Below are positions 1 through 16,300 of a stretch of DNA of 64,000 bases, piece by piece. The notes beneath the pieces were generated by a model. The model made no database searches. It had not been told where the DNA came from and saw nothing but the letters and a program-made list of their open reading frames with translations. The DNA is from Piscicola geometra. Lineage: Eukaryota; Annelida; Clitellata; Hirudinida; Piscicolidae. How positions within the stretch are numbered: the first letter of the stretch is position 1; each line of letters starts with the position of its first letter. The position numbers and the translations under genes were made by a program. The stretch covers positions 4,388,301 through 4,452,300 of the forward strand of contig OX030957.1 in assembly GCA_943735955.1 (NCBI GenBank), read 5' to 3'.

Positions 1-123
1 TGCCAGGCGTGGTGGTGGTGGATAGCGTTGGCATCTTGTCATTTATGGATACTTAGCAATGCCAATGCTACGTCTATGCATATCATCTTGTCGTCATGGT
101 TATCGGAATCGTCATCGAAATTA

Positions 124-820
124 TCCTCATCATCATCATCATCATCATTATCTTCAACATCATAATCATCACCATAATCATCATCGTCATCATCATCGTC
201 AACGTGAAAAAAGAAGAAAATAAGTGAAGAAGGAAGGAAGGAAGGAAGGAAGGGAGGAAGGAAGGAAGGAAGGAAGAAAGGAAGGAAGGACGGAAGGAAG
301 GGAGGAAGGAAGGAAAGAAGGAAGGAAGGAAGGAAGAAAGGAAGGAAGGACGGAAGGAAGGAAGGGAGGAAGGAAGGAAGAAAGGAAGGAAGGACGGAAG
401 GAAGGGAGGAAGAAAGGAAGGAAGGAAGGAAGGAAGAAAGGAAGGAAGGAAGGAAGGAAGGAAGGGAGGAAGGAAGGAAGGAAGAAAGGAAGGAAGGAAG
501 GAAGGAAGAAAGGAAGGAAGAAAGGAAGGACGGAAGGAAGGGAGGAAGGAAGGAAGGAAGGAAGGAAGGAAGGAAGGAAGGAAGGAAGGAAGGAAGGAAG
601 GAAGGAAGGAAGGAAAGAAGGATGGAAGGAAGGAAGGAAGGAAGGAAGGAAGGAAGGAAGAAAGGAAGGAAGGAAAGAAGGAAGGAAGGAAGGAAGGAAG
701 GAAGGAAGGAAGGAAGGAAGGGAGGGAGGAAGGAAGGAAGGAAGGAAGGAAGGAAGGAAGGAAGGAAGGAAGGAAGGAAGAAAGGAAGGAAGGAAGGAAG
801 GAAGGAAGGAAGGAAGGACT
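124..820. repeat. ATC and GGAA microsatellites in PIK3C2 intron 24
   Basis: 124-200 is an ATC/CAT run; 224-820 is a nearly pure (GAAG)n array of about 150 units with scattered AAAG, GGAG and CGGA variants. The array ends about 6 bp from the donor of exon 24 (827). Open frames in it are repeat artefacts. Confidence 0.95.
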
Positions 821-826
821 CCTCAC

Positions 827-1037
827 CTGGATGAGTTGTGGGAGGAGTTGGCAGAACTCGTCAGGCGGCAGTTCTCGCAGCTTGTTGACCGCGAAACTGC
901 GTACAATGGCGTCCGAATACCTGGGTGGTGGTGATAGTAGTAGTAGTAGTGGGTGGTAGAAGTAGTAGTAGTAGTATTGAGTGGGTAGTTGTGGCGGTAG
1001 TAGTGCTGGGTGGTAGAAGAAGAAGTAGTAGTAGTAA

Positions 1038-1115
<78 letters not shown>

Positions 1116-2458
1116 CAGTAGTGGGTGGTGGTGGTAGTGGTAAGTGGTGGTGGGTTGTAGAAGAACTAGTAGTAGGAGGTGGTGCTGGTAGTAGTAGTAA
1201 GTTGTGGTGGGTAGTGGTGATAGTATCAGTTGGTAGTGGTTTTAAACATGAAACAGATTATTTTTCAATAAAAATGCCACAATTACCGCTCTAAACAACA
1301 CCACCACCAAAACTACCACAAACACAACAACCACAATCCCCACAACAAGCACAACAACAACAACCACAACAAGCACAACAACAACAACAAGCACAAGCAC
1401 AACAACAAGCACAACAACAACAACAAGCACAACAAGCACAAGCACAACAACAACAACAAGCACAACAAGCACAAGCACCTGGGTAGCAGCAGCTGCAGCG
1501 CGTGCAGCGGGTCCATCGACGTCCACTCCCACAGGAGCATGTAAGTGTCGCCTAGGCTGTACCACGCCCATGACAGAATCGATTGGAGGACCTTTTTGTT
1601 TGGTTGGCAAAGGGGAATGGCTGGTTGGCAATAAAGGAAGGTTTGGTTGGCAGAGAAGAATGGCTGGTTAGCTATTTAGAGTGTTAATTTTTGTATAATT
1701 TAATGAGCTTATTGCTGTTCAATTAAATTAGTTAGAAAGATGAATAAGATATTATTAATAATAATAATATTATTATTATAATTATTAACTATGACATATT
1801 ATTATTATTAACAATTTTTTCTCACAATATTGTATGCATACAATTGTTTAAAACTAGATTTTTTAATTAAAATAGCATCATAATCTTCCTCATTACGGCT
1901 TCGAAGCATGCACCTTGGGCAGGGCGGAGGGGTGCTTGTGCAGGTAGTGGCGCTTCTGCCACAGAAACTCTCGGTCTTCGCGGGAGAGTCTGCGGTTAGG
2001 GTGAGTGATGACAGCAAGAATGATTATACAATGGATGTAGGAAATAACATGACAATGACGCACATTCAATTGCAACAACAACAACACATACAATTAGAGA
2101 AAAAATCAACACATCGTTTACAAAATTGCAAAAAAAAACAACCCAATCACATATACAATTAAAAACAATGTATAAAATATATGCAAAAAAACAAAATATA
2201 TGAAATATTTAAAACAATATATATGAAATATTAAAAAAGACAATATATAAAAAATAGAAAAAAAAAAAGAAAAAAAAATCTTTAAAAAAAAACAAATAAA
2301 CATACAGCTACTTCAACAACATACACATTTACTAAAGCAAAATCAAAAACAACAACAGAAACAACAAAAACAACAACTTTTCGAGGCAGTCTTTCTCGAT
2401 GATGGAGAGAAGGCTTGTCTTCTCATCCGGATGCAGTTCTTCGAAGTCTCCTTTCGTC
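827..2458 (-). CDS. PIK3C2: PIK3C2 exons 21-24: start of PI3K helical (PIK accessory) domain
   Basis: Exons 2378-2458, 1914-1989, 1479-1591 and 827-920 (residues about 1002-1123). Diagnostic strings are [20 protein letters not shown] (compare [20 protein letters not shown] in PIK3C2A), then [31 protein letters not shown] and [11 protein letters not shown] followed by [10 protein letters not shown]. All phases agree (2, 0, 2, 0). The next expected block (ALKYE-type) is not visible between 1 and 826, so the following exon lies outside the window. Confidence 0.93.
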
Positions 2459-4251
2459 CTTCGACATAATAATAATAATAAGAATATTAATAATATTAAA
2501 AATAATAAAAATATAATGAATATTACCAATATTATGACTAAAAAAAGATAAAAATGATGATAATCGAGCTCATGATCATCTTTATCATAATAAATATTAA
2601 AAACATAATAAAAAGAAATCAATATTATTAATAAATAACAAATAAAGAATAAGTAAATAAATTGAAAACAATTAATGAATTATACAAATGGAAAATGCGT
2701 CTATTAGTCGCACCTGGGCACTTCCTCGATCTTGGGGAAGACGTAGGTGGCGTCGAGGTTCTGCATGTCCACCTGGCGAGTGGAGTGGAAGTTAAAGAGT
2801 CGCTCAGAGGTTCAATGAAGAGGTTTGTGTTGGAGGGGGAGGTGAAAATTAATCTTTTAAATGTTTAATGAAGTGTTGAGGTGGTGATGCAGTGATTATT
2901 ATTACATTATTATCACCATCATCATAACCCTCCTCTCCTCCATCATCTCCTCCTCTCCATCATCATCATCCCCTCCTCCCCACCATCATCATCATCATCA
3001 CCACCACCTGCAATAGGACACTCTGGTCGGAGTGGGTGTTGGTGTTGTTGGTGGGCGTGTAGGAGGGGCACACACCAGCCCACGTGCCCAGCAACTTGCT
3101 GCCCTGCACTAACTCACTGGGCGTAAGTATAATAATAATTGAATTAATTAAAATGAGAATCATTATAATTATTATATCTGTTATAATATTAATACTATTA
3201 ATATTGTCATTATTATTATTATATCTGTTATAATAATTATAATTATAATATTAATACTATTATTATTGATGTGGAAAATGTATAAAAACTAAAACTTGTG
3301 AAGAAAATCAAGCAACCTTCCAATCAAACGCCGCATACCACCCACACCCACCCACGCCACTAAAACACCACCAAAATCCACCCACCCACACCGCCACCAC
3401 AAACTAACTAGTGATGGTTGAAGAGTTGAATGGCCACCCAGCACAACGACCGCTTGACGAGCGACTGACCTTCCATGGTCGAGTGCTGGACCAGACGACA
3501 GCCGGTCAGTGTCAATAGGAGTTTGCTCTCCCGAGGTAGGTCGCAAATTCTCATGTCGTTGAAGGTTAGCCTTTTTCCCGAGGTGGTTTGGGGAGTGGAG
3601 GATTGAGTGGGTTGGTGGGGTGGGTGCTTGGAGGTGGTTGTGGGTGCTTGGAGGTGGTTGTGGGTGAGTGGGGAGGGAAAGGATGGGTTGGTTGGATGAA
3701 TGACTAAGTGTGTAGGTAGGTGAGTATAGTTGATTTTTGTGTGGTAGCTTTGATTGATACTATTTTTTTGGTATTTTAAATAATGAAGGTTTTAAAAATA
3801 GAATAACCGATATAAAAAATATAGGAAAAAAATATCTGAATAATAATTACAAAAAAGAATACTGATTAAAAACGTCATTATCACCACACCACACCACCTA
3901 CCACACCACACCCCACCACACCACACCACACCACACCACACCACACCCCCTACCACACCACACCACACCACACCACACCACACCACACCACACCACACCA
4001 CACCACACCCCCTACCACACCACACCACACCACCTACCACTCATCCCACACCAGAGTGGTGTTGTTTCCGTACAGGGAGGCGCCTTTAGACCACACGTCA
4101 GCCCCTAACTGCTTGCCCCCGTACAATATGCGCGCCTGTACGCAAAACTCTGTGTGTCTGTATGTGTGTTTATGTGTTTCTGTGTATGTGTGTGAGTTTG
4201 TGTGTGTATGTGTGTGTGTGTGTGTGTGTGTATGTGTGTGTGTGTGTTTCT

Positions 4252-4290
<39 letters not shown>

Positions 4291-4295
4291 TTTCT

Positions 4296-4331
<36 letters not shown>

Positions 4332-7300
4332 GTGTGTGGAGGGAGATGGGGGGTTTGTGTGTGTTTTTGGGTAGGTTTATGTGTGTGTTTTTGGGTAGGT
4401 GTATGTGTGTGTGTGTTTGTATATGTGTGTGAAACAAAATTAAGATACAAACGATAAAAAATCATCTATAAGAAGTCAATTATTATTTACTTGAAACAAA
4501 ATCATTTACTATTAATTAAAATATAATAAATAAATAAATATATTATAATAAATAAATAAAATAAACAAACAAATAAATAAAAAAAATAAATAAACAAATA
4601 AATAAATAAAATAAATAAACAAATAAATAAATAAACATAATAAATAAAAATAATGAAGTCACATGTTCTTCCATTCATTCGGGATGCGGTGTGCCGAGGC
4701 GAGGTGCAAGATGAGTGACTCGTTCAGCTCCTTTATCTCCCTCACCTCTGTAGCGGTGATGGTGGTGATGATGATGATGGTGGTGGTGATGATGATGGTG
4801 GTAGTGATGATGATGGTGGTGATGATGATGGTGCTGGAAGTGGTGATGATGATGGTGGTGGAGGTGGTGATGGTGATGATGATGGTAGTGATGATGATGG
4901 TGGTGATGATGATGGTGGTGATGATGATGGTGGTGGAGGTGGTGATGGTGATGATGATGGTAGTGATGATGATGGTGGTGGAGGTGGTGATGATGATAGT
5001 AGGAATAATGATGATTATGATAGACTCGATGGTGGAGGAAGTAATGCCGATGGTGATGATGATGATGACGACGGCGATGTTGATAGTAGTATTCAACAGC
5101 ACCTTGGTGTGTTGGAACCATGGACTTGAAACGGTATTCTTTGTGGAATGTTGTGCAGAACATGTCCACCTGGCGAGATAAAAGTATTTATTTAATTTAT
5201 TCAGCATCGAAAGCAATACAAGCTTGTAATCCTTGAATGCGTGATTATTTATGGCTCCTCCCTTACTGAATTAATTTATTTAATATATTCATCCAGTCTT
5301 CGCGCGTGCATCTTTTTTCTCTCAAAGATCCTCTACTCATCTATCTATCAATTCATCCATGCATGTATCCATTCATGCGTGCATGTATTCATTCATGCAT
5401 GCATATATAATCTCCTTCATGCATTCATTCACTCATCTATGTATCTATCAATTCATCTATCCACTCATGCATCCATGCATCTATCTACTCATGTATATAT
5501 CCACCCATCCATGCATTTATCCAATCATGTATCCATCCATCCATCCATGCATCTATCCCCTTATGCATGCATTCATTCACTCATGCATGCATGCATCTAT
5601 CCCCTTATGCATGCATTCATTAACTCATGCATGCATGCATCACCTGTCTCTTCATTGCGTCGTCCAGCTTGTGCAGGCAACTGTGAAGTTCTTCCGGGAA
5701 GAGAATCGATTCAAATCCCCTGCATGATGAATGCATGCTGCAATGCATTAACGAATAACCCTTGAATAACTGTTTAGGCATTCATTCATGCATGCGATGG
5801 CCGAGCATTGATTCATTAGCCAATCCATTATACCATCAAATGACCGAGAATTCAATAATCAATTCATTCATTAAATAAGTGAGTATCCATTCATTCATTA
5901 ATACATTCATTCATAAAATAAATAATTAATACTTTATTTATTCATTCAATCATTCATTGAATAATTAATTAATTAATTCACTCAATCATTCATTCATTTA
6001 ATGACTGAGCATTCATTCATCCTCCAATTCACTCATTCGCTTCTTAAATAGCGAAACTATAGATGGTCATGATGATGATGATGATGACGGTCATGATAAG
6101 GATGATGATGATGATGATGATGGTCATGATGATGATGATGACGGTCATGATGATGATGATGATGATGGTCATGATGATGGTCATGATGAAGATGATAAGG
6201 GACGCACATCTTGCCGGTGGGACTGAGCCGCTTGCTCTCGTAGACGCTTGCCTCCCTCGCAGAACAGGCTGCCTGTGGCCGGGTGGCAGGGAGGGTATGA
6301 TGAATGGGAATCTAATGGAATAATAATTATAAAGAATTATAAAAATAAAGAGATTAATAATAAAAAAAATAAATGAATTAATGAAAAATAATTAAATAAA
6401 TAGATAGATGAAGATTGATAGATAGATGAAGATTGATAGATAGATGAAGATTGATAGATAGATGAAGATTGATTGATAGATGAAGATTGATAGATAGATG
6501 AAGATTGATAGATAGATGAAGATTGATAGATAGATGAAGATTGATTGATAGATGAAGATTGATAGATAGATGAAGATTGATTGATAGATGAAGATTGATT
6601 GATAGATGAAGATTGATAGATAGATGAAGATTGATAGATAGATGAAGATTGATAGATAGATGAAGATTGATAGATAGATGAAGATTGATTGATAGATGAA
6701 GATTGATAGATAGATGAAGATTGATAGATAGATGAAGATTGATAGATAGATGAAGATTGATAGATAGATGAAGATTGATTGATAGATGAAGATTGATTGA
6801 TAGATGAAGATTGATAGATAGATGAAGATTGATAGATAGATGAAGATTGATAGATAGATGAAGATTGATTGATAGATGAAGATTGATTGATAGATGAAGA
6901 TTGATAGATAGATGAAGATTGATAGATAGATGAAGATTGATAGATAGATGAAGATTGATTGATAGATGAAGATTGATTGATAGATGAAGATTGATAGATA
7001 GATGAAGATTGATTGATAGATGAAGATTGATAGATAGATGAAGATTGATTGATAGATGAAGATTGATTGATAGATGAAGATTGATTGATAGATGAAGATT
7101 GATTGATAGATGAAGATTGATAGATAGATGAAGATTGATTGATAGATGAAGATTGATAGATAGATGAAGATTGATTGATAGATGAAGATTGATTGATAGA
7201 TGAAGATTGATAGATAGATGAAGATTGATAGATAGATGAAGATTGATAGATAGATGAAGATTGATAGATAGATGAAGATTGATTGATAGATGAAGATTGA

Positions 7301-10300
7301 TAGATAGATGAAGATTGATAGATAGATGAAGATTGATTGATAGATGAAGATTGATAGATAGATGAAGATTGATTGATAGATGAAGATTGATTGATAGATG
7401 AAGATTGATAGATAGATGAAGATTGATAGATAGATGAAGATTGATAGATAGATGAAGATTGATTGATAGATGAAGATTGATTGATAGATGAAGATTGATA
7501 GATAGATGAAGATTGATAGATAGATGAAGATTGATAGATAGATGAAGATTGATTGATAGATGAAGATTGATTGATAGATGAAGATTGATAGATAGATGAA
7601 GATTGATTGATAGATGAAGATTGATAGATAGATGAAGATTGATTGATAGATGAAGATTGATTGATAGATGAAGATTGATTGATAGATGAAGATTGATTGA
7701 TAGATGAAGATTGATAGATAGATGAAGATTGATTGATAGATGAAGATTGATAGATAGATGAAGATTGATTGATAGATGAAGATTGATTGATAGATGAAGA
7801 TTGATTGATAGATGAAGATTGATTGATAGATGAAGATTGATAGATAGATGAAGATTGATAGATAGATGAAGATTGATAGATAGATGAAGATTGATAGATA
7901 GATGAAGATTGATTGATAGATGAAGATTGATTGATAGATGAAGATTGATAGATAGATGAAGATTGATTGATAGATGAAGATTGATTGATAGATGAAGATT
8001 GATAGATAGATGAAGATTGATAGATAGATGAAGATTGATAGATAGATGAAGATTGATTGATAGATGAAGATTGATAGATAGATGAAGATTGATAGATAGA
8101 TGAAGATTGATTGATAGATGAAGATTGATAGATAGATGAAGATTGATAGATAGATGAAGATTGATTGATAGATGAAGATTGATTGATAGATGAAGATTGA
8201 TAGATAGATGAAGATTGATAGATAGATGAAGATTGATTGATAGATGAAGATTGATTGATAGATGAAGATTGATAGATAGATGAAGATTGATTGATAGATG
8301 AAGATTGATTGATAGATGAAGATTGATTGATAGATGAAGATTGATTGATAGATGAAGATTGATTGATAGATGAAGATTGATAGATAGATGAAGATTGATT
8401 GATAGATGAAGATTGATTGATAGATGAAGATTGATTGATAGATGAAGATTGATTGATAGATGAAGATTGATTGATAGATGAAGATTGATTGATAGATGAA
8501 GATTGATTGATAGATGAAGATTGATTGATAGATGAAGATTGATTGATAGATGAAGATTGATTGATATGATAAGATTGATTGATAGATGAAGATTGATTGA
8601 TAGATGAAGATTGATTGATAGATGAAGATTGATTGATAGATGAAGATTGATAGATAGATGAAGATTGATTGATAGATGAAGATTGATTGATAGATGAAGA
8701 TTGATTGATAGATGAAGATTGATAGATAGATGAAGATTGATTAATAGATGAAGATTGATTGATAGATGAAGATTGATAGATAGATGAAGATTGATTGATA
8801 GATGAAGATTGATAGATAGATGAAGATTGATAGATAGATGAAGATTGATAGATAGATGAAGATTGATTGATAGATGAAGATTGATAGATAGATGAAGATT
8901 GATAGATAGATGAAGATTGATTGATAGATGAAGATTGATTGATAGATGAAGATTGATAGATAGATGAAGATTGATTGATAGATGAAGATTGATAGATAGA
9001 TGAAGATTGATTGATAGATGAAGATTGATTGATAGATGAAGATTGATTGATAGATGAAGATTGATTGATAGATGAAGATTGATTGATAGATGAAGATTGA
9101 TTGATAGATGAAGATTGATTGATAGATGAAGATTGATAGATAGATGAAGATTGATTGATAGATGAAGATTGATAGATAGATGAAGATTGATTGATAGATG
9201 AAGATTGATTGATAGATGAAGATTGATAGATAGATGAAGATTGATTGATAGATGAAGATTGATTGATAGATGAAGATTGATTGATAGATGAAGATTGATA
9301 GATAGATGAAGATTGATTGATAGATGAAGATTGATTGATAGATGAAGATTGATTGATAGATGAAGATTGATAGATAGATGAAGATTGATTGATAGATGAA
9401 GATTGATTGATAGATGAAGATTGATAGATAGATGAAGATTGATAGATAGATGAAGATTGATAGATAGATGAAGATTGATAGATAGATGAAGATTGATAGA
9501 TAGATGAAGATTGATTGATAGATGAAGATTGATAGATAGATGAAGATTGATTGATAGATGAAGATTGATTGATAGATGAAGATTGATAGATAGATGAAGA
9601 TTGATAGATAGATGAAGATTGATTGATAGATGAAGATTGATTGATAGATGAAGATTGATAGATAGATGAAGATTGATAGATAGATGAAGATTGATTGATA
9701 GATGAAGATTGATTGATAGATGAAGATTGATAGATAGATGAAGATTGATTGATAGATGAAGATTGATAGATAGATGAAGATTGATAGATAGATGAAGATT
9801 GATTGATAGATGAAGATTGATAGATAGATGAAGATTGATTGATAGATGAAGATTGATTGATAGATGAAGATTGATTGATAGATGAAGATTGATAGATAGA
9901 TGAAGATTGATAGATAGATGAAGATTGATTGATAGATGAAGATTGATTGATAGATGAAGATTGATAGATAGATGAAGATTGATAGATAGATGAAGATTGA
10001 TAGATAGATGAAGATTGATTGATAGATGAAGATTGATTGATAGATGAAGATTGATTGATAGATGAAGATTGATAGATAGATGAAGATTGATTGATAGATG
10101 AAGATTGATTGATAGATGAAGATTGATTGATAGATGAAGATTGATTGATAGATGAAGATTGATTGATAGATGAAGATTGATAGATAGATGAAGATTGATT
10201 GATAGATGAAGATTGATTGATAGATGAAGATTGATAGATAGATGAAGATTGATTGATAGATGAAGATTGATTGATAGATGAAGATTGATTGATAGATGAA

Positions 10301-13300
10301 GATTGATTGATAGATGAAGATTGATTGATAGATGAAGATTGATTGATAGATGAAGATTGATAGATAGATGAAGATTGATTGATAGATGAAGATTGATAGA
10401 TAGATGAAGATTGATTGATAGATGAAGATTGATAGATAGATGAAGATTGATTGATAGATGAAGATTGATTGATAGATGAAGATTGATTGATAGATGAAGA
10501 TTGATTGATAGATGAAGATTGATTGATAGATGAAGATTGATAGATAGATGAAGATTGATTGATAGATGAAGATTGATTGATAGATGAAGATTGATTGATA
10601 GATGAAGATTGATAGATAGATGAAGATTGATGATAGATGAAGATTGATAGATGAAGATTGATTGATAGATGAAGATTGATTGATAGATGAAGATTGATTG
10701 ATAGATGAAGATTGATTGATAGATGAAGATTGATTGATAGATGAAGATTGATTGATAGATGAAGATTGATTGATAGATGAAGATTGATAGATAGATGAAG
10801 ATTGATGATAGATGAAGATTGATTGATAGATGACAGATTGATTGATAGATGAAGATTGATAGATAGATGAAGATTGATTGATAGATGAAGATTGATTGAT
10901 AGATGAAGATTGATTGATAGATGAAGATTGATTGATAGATGAAGATTGATTGATAGATGAAGATTGATTGATAGATGAAGATTGATAGATAGATGAAGAT
11001 TGATTGATAGATGAAGATTGATTGATAGATGAAGATTGATTGATAGATGAAGATTGATAGATAGATGAAGATTGATTAATAGATGAAGATTGATTGATAG
11101 ATGAAGATTGATAGATAGATGAAGATTGATTGATAGATGAAGATTGATAGATAGATGAAGATTGATAGATAGATGAAGATTGATAGATGAAGATTGATAG
11201 ATAAGAAGATTGATAGATAGATGAAGATTGATTGATAGATGAAGATTGATTGATAGATGAAGATTGATAGATAGATGAAGATTGATTGATAGATGAAGAT
11301 TGATTGATAGATGAAGATTGATAGATAGATGAAGATTGATTGATAGATGAAGATTGATTGATAGATGAAGATTGATAGATAGATGAAGATTGATTGATAG
11401 ATGAAGATTGATTGATAGATGAAGATTGATAGATGAAGATTGATTGATAGATGAAGATTGATTGATAGATGAAGATTGATAGATAGATGAAGATTGATAG
11501 ATAGATGAAGATTGATTGATAGATGAAGATTGATTGATAGATGAAGATTGATAGATAGATGAAGATTGATTGATAGATGAAGATTGATAGATAGATGAAG
11601 ATTGATTGATAGAAGATTGATTGATAGATGAAGATTGATTGATAGATGAAGATTGATAGATAGATGAAGATTGATTGATAGATGAAGATTGATTGATAGA
11701 TGAAGATTGATAGATAGATGAAGATTGATTGATAGATGAAGATTGATTGATAGATGAAGATTGATAGATAGATGAAGATTGATTGATAGATGAAGATTGA
11801 TAGATAGATGAAGATTGATAGATAGATGAAGATTGATTGATAGATGAAGATTGATTGATAGATGAAGATTGATAGATAGATGAAGATTGATTGATAGATG
11901 AAGATTGATTGATAGATGAAGATTGATTGATAGATGAAGATTGATTGATAGATGAAGATTGATAGATAGATGAAGATTGATAGATAGATGAAGATTGATA
12001 GATAGATGAAGATTGATTGATAGATGAAGATTGATTGATAGATGAAGATTGATAGATAGATGAAGATTGATTGATAGATGAAGATTGATAGATAGATGAA
12101 GATTGATTGATAGATGAAGATTGATAGATAGATGAAGATTGATTGATAGATGAAGATTGATTGATAGATGAAGATTGATTGATAGATGAAGATTGATTGA
12201 TAGATGAAGATTGATAGATAGATGAAGATTGATTGATAGATGAAGATTGATAGATAGATGAAGATTGATTGATAGATGAAGATTGATAGATAGATGAAGA
12301 TTGATTGATAGATGAAGATTGATAGATAGATGAAGATTGATAGATAGATGAAGATTGATAGATAGATGAAGATTGATTGATAGATGAAGATTGATTGATA
12401 GATGAAGATTGATTGATAGATGAAGATTGATAGATAGATGAAGATTGATTGATAGATGAAGATTGATAGATAGATGAAGATTGATTGATAGATGAAGATT
12501 GATAGATAGATGAAGATTGATTGATAGATGAAGATTGATTGATAGATGAAGATTGATTGATAGATGAAGATTGATAGATAGATGAAGATTGATTGATAGA
12601 TGAAGATTGATTGATAGATGAAGATTGATAGATAGATGAAGATTGATAGATAGATGAAGATTGATAGATAGATGAAGATTGATAGATAGATGAAGATTGA
12701 TAGATAGATGAAGATTGATTGATAGATGAAGATTGATTGATAGATGAAGATTGATTGATAGATGAAGATTGATTGATAGATGAAGATTGATTGATAGATG
12801 AAGATTGATAGATAGATGAAGATTGATTGATAGATGAAGATTGATTGATAGATGAAGATTGATAGATAGATGAAGATTGATAGATAGATGAAGATTGATA
12901 GATAGATGAAGATTGATAGATAGATGAAGATTGATAGATAGATGAAGATTGATTGATAGATGAAGATTGATTGATAGATGAAGATTGATTGATAGATGAA
13001 GATTGATTGATAGATGAAGATTGATTGATAGATGAAGATTGATAGATAGATGAAGATTGATTGATAGATGAAGATTGATTGATAGATGAAGATTGATTGA
13101 TAGATGAAGATTGATTGATAGATGAAGATTGATTGATAGATGAAGATTGATTGATAGATGAAGATTGATAGATAGATGAAGATTGATTGATAGATGAAGA
13201 TTGATTGATAGATGAAGATTGATTGATAGATGAAGATTGATTGATAGATGAAGATTGATAGATAGATGAAGATTGATTGATAGATGAAGATTGATTGATA

Positions 13301-16300
13301 GATGAAGATTGATTGATAGATGAAGATTGATAGATAGATGAAGATTGATTGATAGATGAAGATTGATTGATAGATGAAGATTGATAGATAGATGAAGATT
13401 GATAGATAGATGAAGATTGATTGATAGATGAAGATTGATTGATAGATGAAGATTGATTGATAGATGAAGATTGATTGATAGATGAAGATTGATTGATAGA
13501 TGAAGATTGATTGATAGATGAAGATTGATTGATAGATGAAGATTGATTGATAGATGAAGATTGATTGATAGATGAAGATTGATAGATAGATGAAGATTGA
13601 TTGATAGATGAAGATTGATTGATAGATGAAGATTGATTGATAGATGAAGATTGATAGATAGATGAAGATTGATTGATAGATGAAGATTGATTGATAGATG
13701 AAGATTGATTGATAGATGAAGATTGATTGATAGATGAAGATTGATAGATAGATGAAGATTGATTGATAGATGAAGATTGATTGATAGATGAAGATTGATT
13801 GATAGATGAAGATTGATTGATAGATGAAGATTGATAGATAGATGAAGATTGATTGATAGATGAAGATTGATTGATAGATGAAGATTGATAGATAGATGAA
13901 GATTGATTGATAGATGAAGATTGATTGATAGATGAAGATTGATTGATAGATGAAGATTGATTGATAGATGAAGATTGATTGATAGATGAAGATTGATAGA
14001 TAGATGAAGATTGATTGATAGATGAAGATTGATTGATAGATGAAGATTGATTGATAGATGAAGATTGATAGATAGATGAAGATTGATTGATAGATGAAGA
14101 TTGATTGATAGATGAAGATTGATTGATAGATGAAGATTGATTGATAGATGAAGATTGATAGATAGATGAAGATTGATTGATAGATGAAGATTGATAAATA
14201 GATGAAGATTGATTGATAGATGAAGATTGATAGATAGATGAAGATTGATTGATAGATGAAGATTGATTGATAGATGAAGATTGATTGATAGATGAAGATT
14301 GATTGATAGATGAAGATTGATTGATAGATGAAGATTGATAGATAGATGAAGATTGATTGATAGATGAAGATTGATTGATAGATGAAGATTGATTGATAGA
14401 TGAAGATTGATAGATAGATGAAGATTGATTGATAGATGAAGATTGATTGATAGATGAAGATTGATTGATAGATGAAGATTGATTGATAGATGAAGATTGA
14501 TTGATAGATGAAGATTGATTGATAGATGAAGATTGATTGATAGATGAAGATTGATTGATAGATGAAGATTGATTGATAGATGAAGATTGATTGATAGATG
14601 AAGATTGATTGATAGATGAAGATTGATTGATAGATGAAGATTGATTGATAGATGAAGATTGATTGATAGATGAAGATTGATTGATAGATGAAGATTGATT
14701 GATAGATGAAGATTGATAGATAGATGAAGATTGATTGATAGATGAAGATTGATAGATAGATGAAGATTGATAGATAGATGAAGATTGATTGATAGATGAA
14801 GATTGATAGATAGATGAAGATTGATTGATAGATGAAGATTGATTGATAGATGAAGATTGATTGATAGATGAAGATTGATAGATAGATGAAGATTGATTGA
14901 TAGATGAAGATTGATAGATAGATGAAGATTGATAGATAGATGAAGATTGATTGATAGATGAAGATTGATTGATAGATGAAGATTGATAGATAGATGAAGA
15001 TTGATAGATAGATGAAGATTGATTGATAGATGAAGATTGATTGATAGATGAAGATTGATTGATAGATGAAGATTGATTGATAGATGAAGATTGATAGATA
15101 GATGAAGATTGATTGATAGATGAAGATTGATTGATAGATGAAGATTGATTGATAGATGAAGATTGATAGATAGATGAAGATTGATAGATAGATGAAGATT
15201 GATAGATAGATGAAGATTGATTGATAGATGAAGATTGATTGATAGATGAAGATTGATAGATAGATGAAGATTGATTGATAGATGAAGATTGATTGATAGA
15301 TGAAGATTGATTGATAGATGAAGATTGATTGATAGATGAAGATTGATTGATAGATGAAGATTGATAGATAGATGAAGATTGATAGATAGATGAAGATTGA
15401 TTGATAGATGAAGATTGATTGATAGATGAAGATTGATTGATAGATGAAGATTGATAGATAGATGAAGATTGATTGATAGATGAAGATTGATTGATAGATG
15501 AAGATTGATTGATAGATGAAGATTGATTGATAGATGAAGATTGATTGATAGATGAAGATTGATAGATAGATGAAGATTGATTGATAGATGAAGATTGATA
15601 GATAGATGAAGATTGATTGATAGATGAAGATTGATAGATAGATGAAGATTGATAGATAGATGAAGATTGATAGATAGATGAAGATTGATTGATAGATGAA
15701 GATTGATTGATAGATGAAGATTGATTGATAGATGAAGATTGATAGATAGATGAAGATTGATTGATAGATGAAGATTGATTGATAGATGAAGATTGATAGA
15801 TAGATGAAGATTGATTGATAGATGAAGATTGATTGATAGATGAAGATTGATTGATAGATGAAGATTGATTGATAGATGAAGATTGATTGATAGATGAAGA
15901 TTGATTGATAGATGAAGATTGATAGATAGATGAAGATTGATTGATAGATGAAGATTGATTGATAGATGAAGATTGATAGATAGATGAAGATTGATAGATA
16001 GATGAAGATTGATTGATAGATGAAGATTGATTGATAGATGAAGATTGATAGATAGATGAAGATTGATAGATAGATGAAGATTGATAGATAGATGAAGATT
16101 GATTGATAGATGAAGATTGATTGATAGATGAAGATTGATTGATAGATGAAGATTGATTGATAGATGAAGATTGATAGATAGATGAAGATTGATTGATAGA
16201 TGAAGATTGATTGATAGATGAAGATTGATTGATAGATGAAGATTGATTGATAGATGAAGATTGATAGATAGATGAAGATTGATAGATAGATGAAGATTGA

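Noticed and set aside
224..934. Open frames of KEGR/PSFL repeats on both strands.
   Set aside because: They translate the GAAG microsatellite; the only real coding part is PIK3C2 exon 24 on the minus strand.
6208..6300. A minus-strand frame reading GGKRLREQ, like the GGKRLREE motif late in the helical domain of class II PI3Ks.
   Set aside because: It would be out of order (before the RBD-C2 linker end) and its phase does not fit either neighbour; the [11 protein letters not shown] frame fits both.
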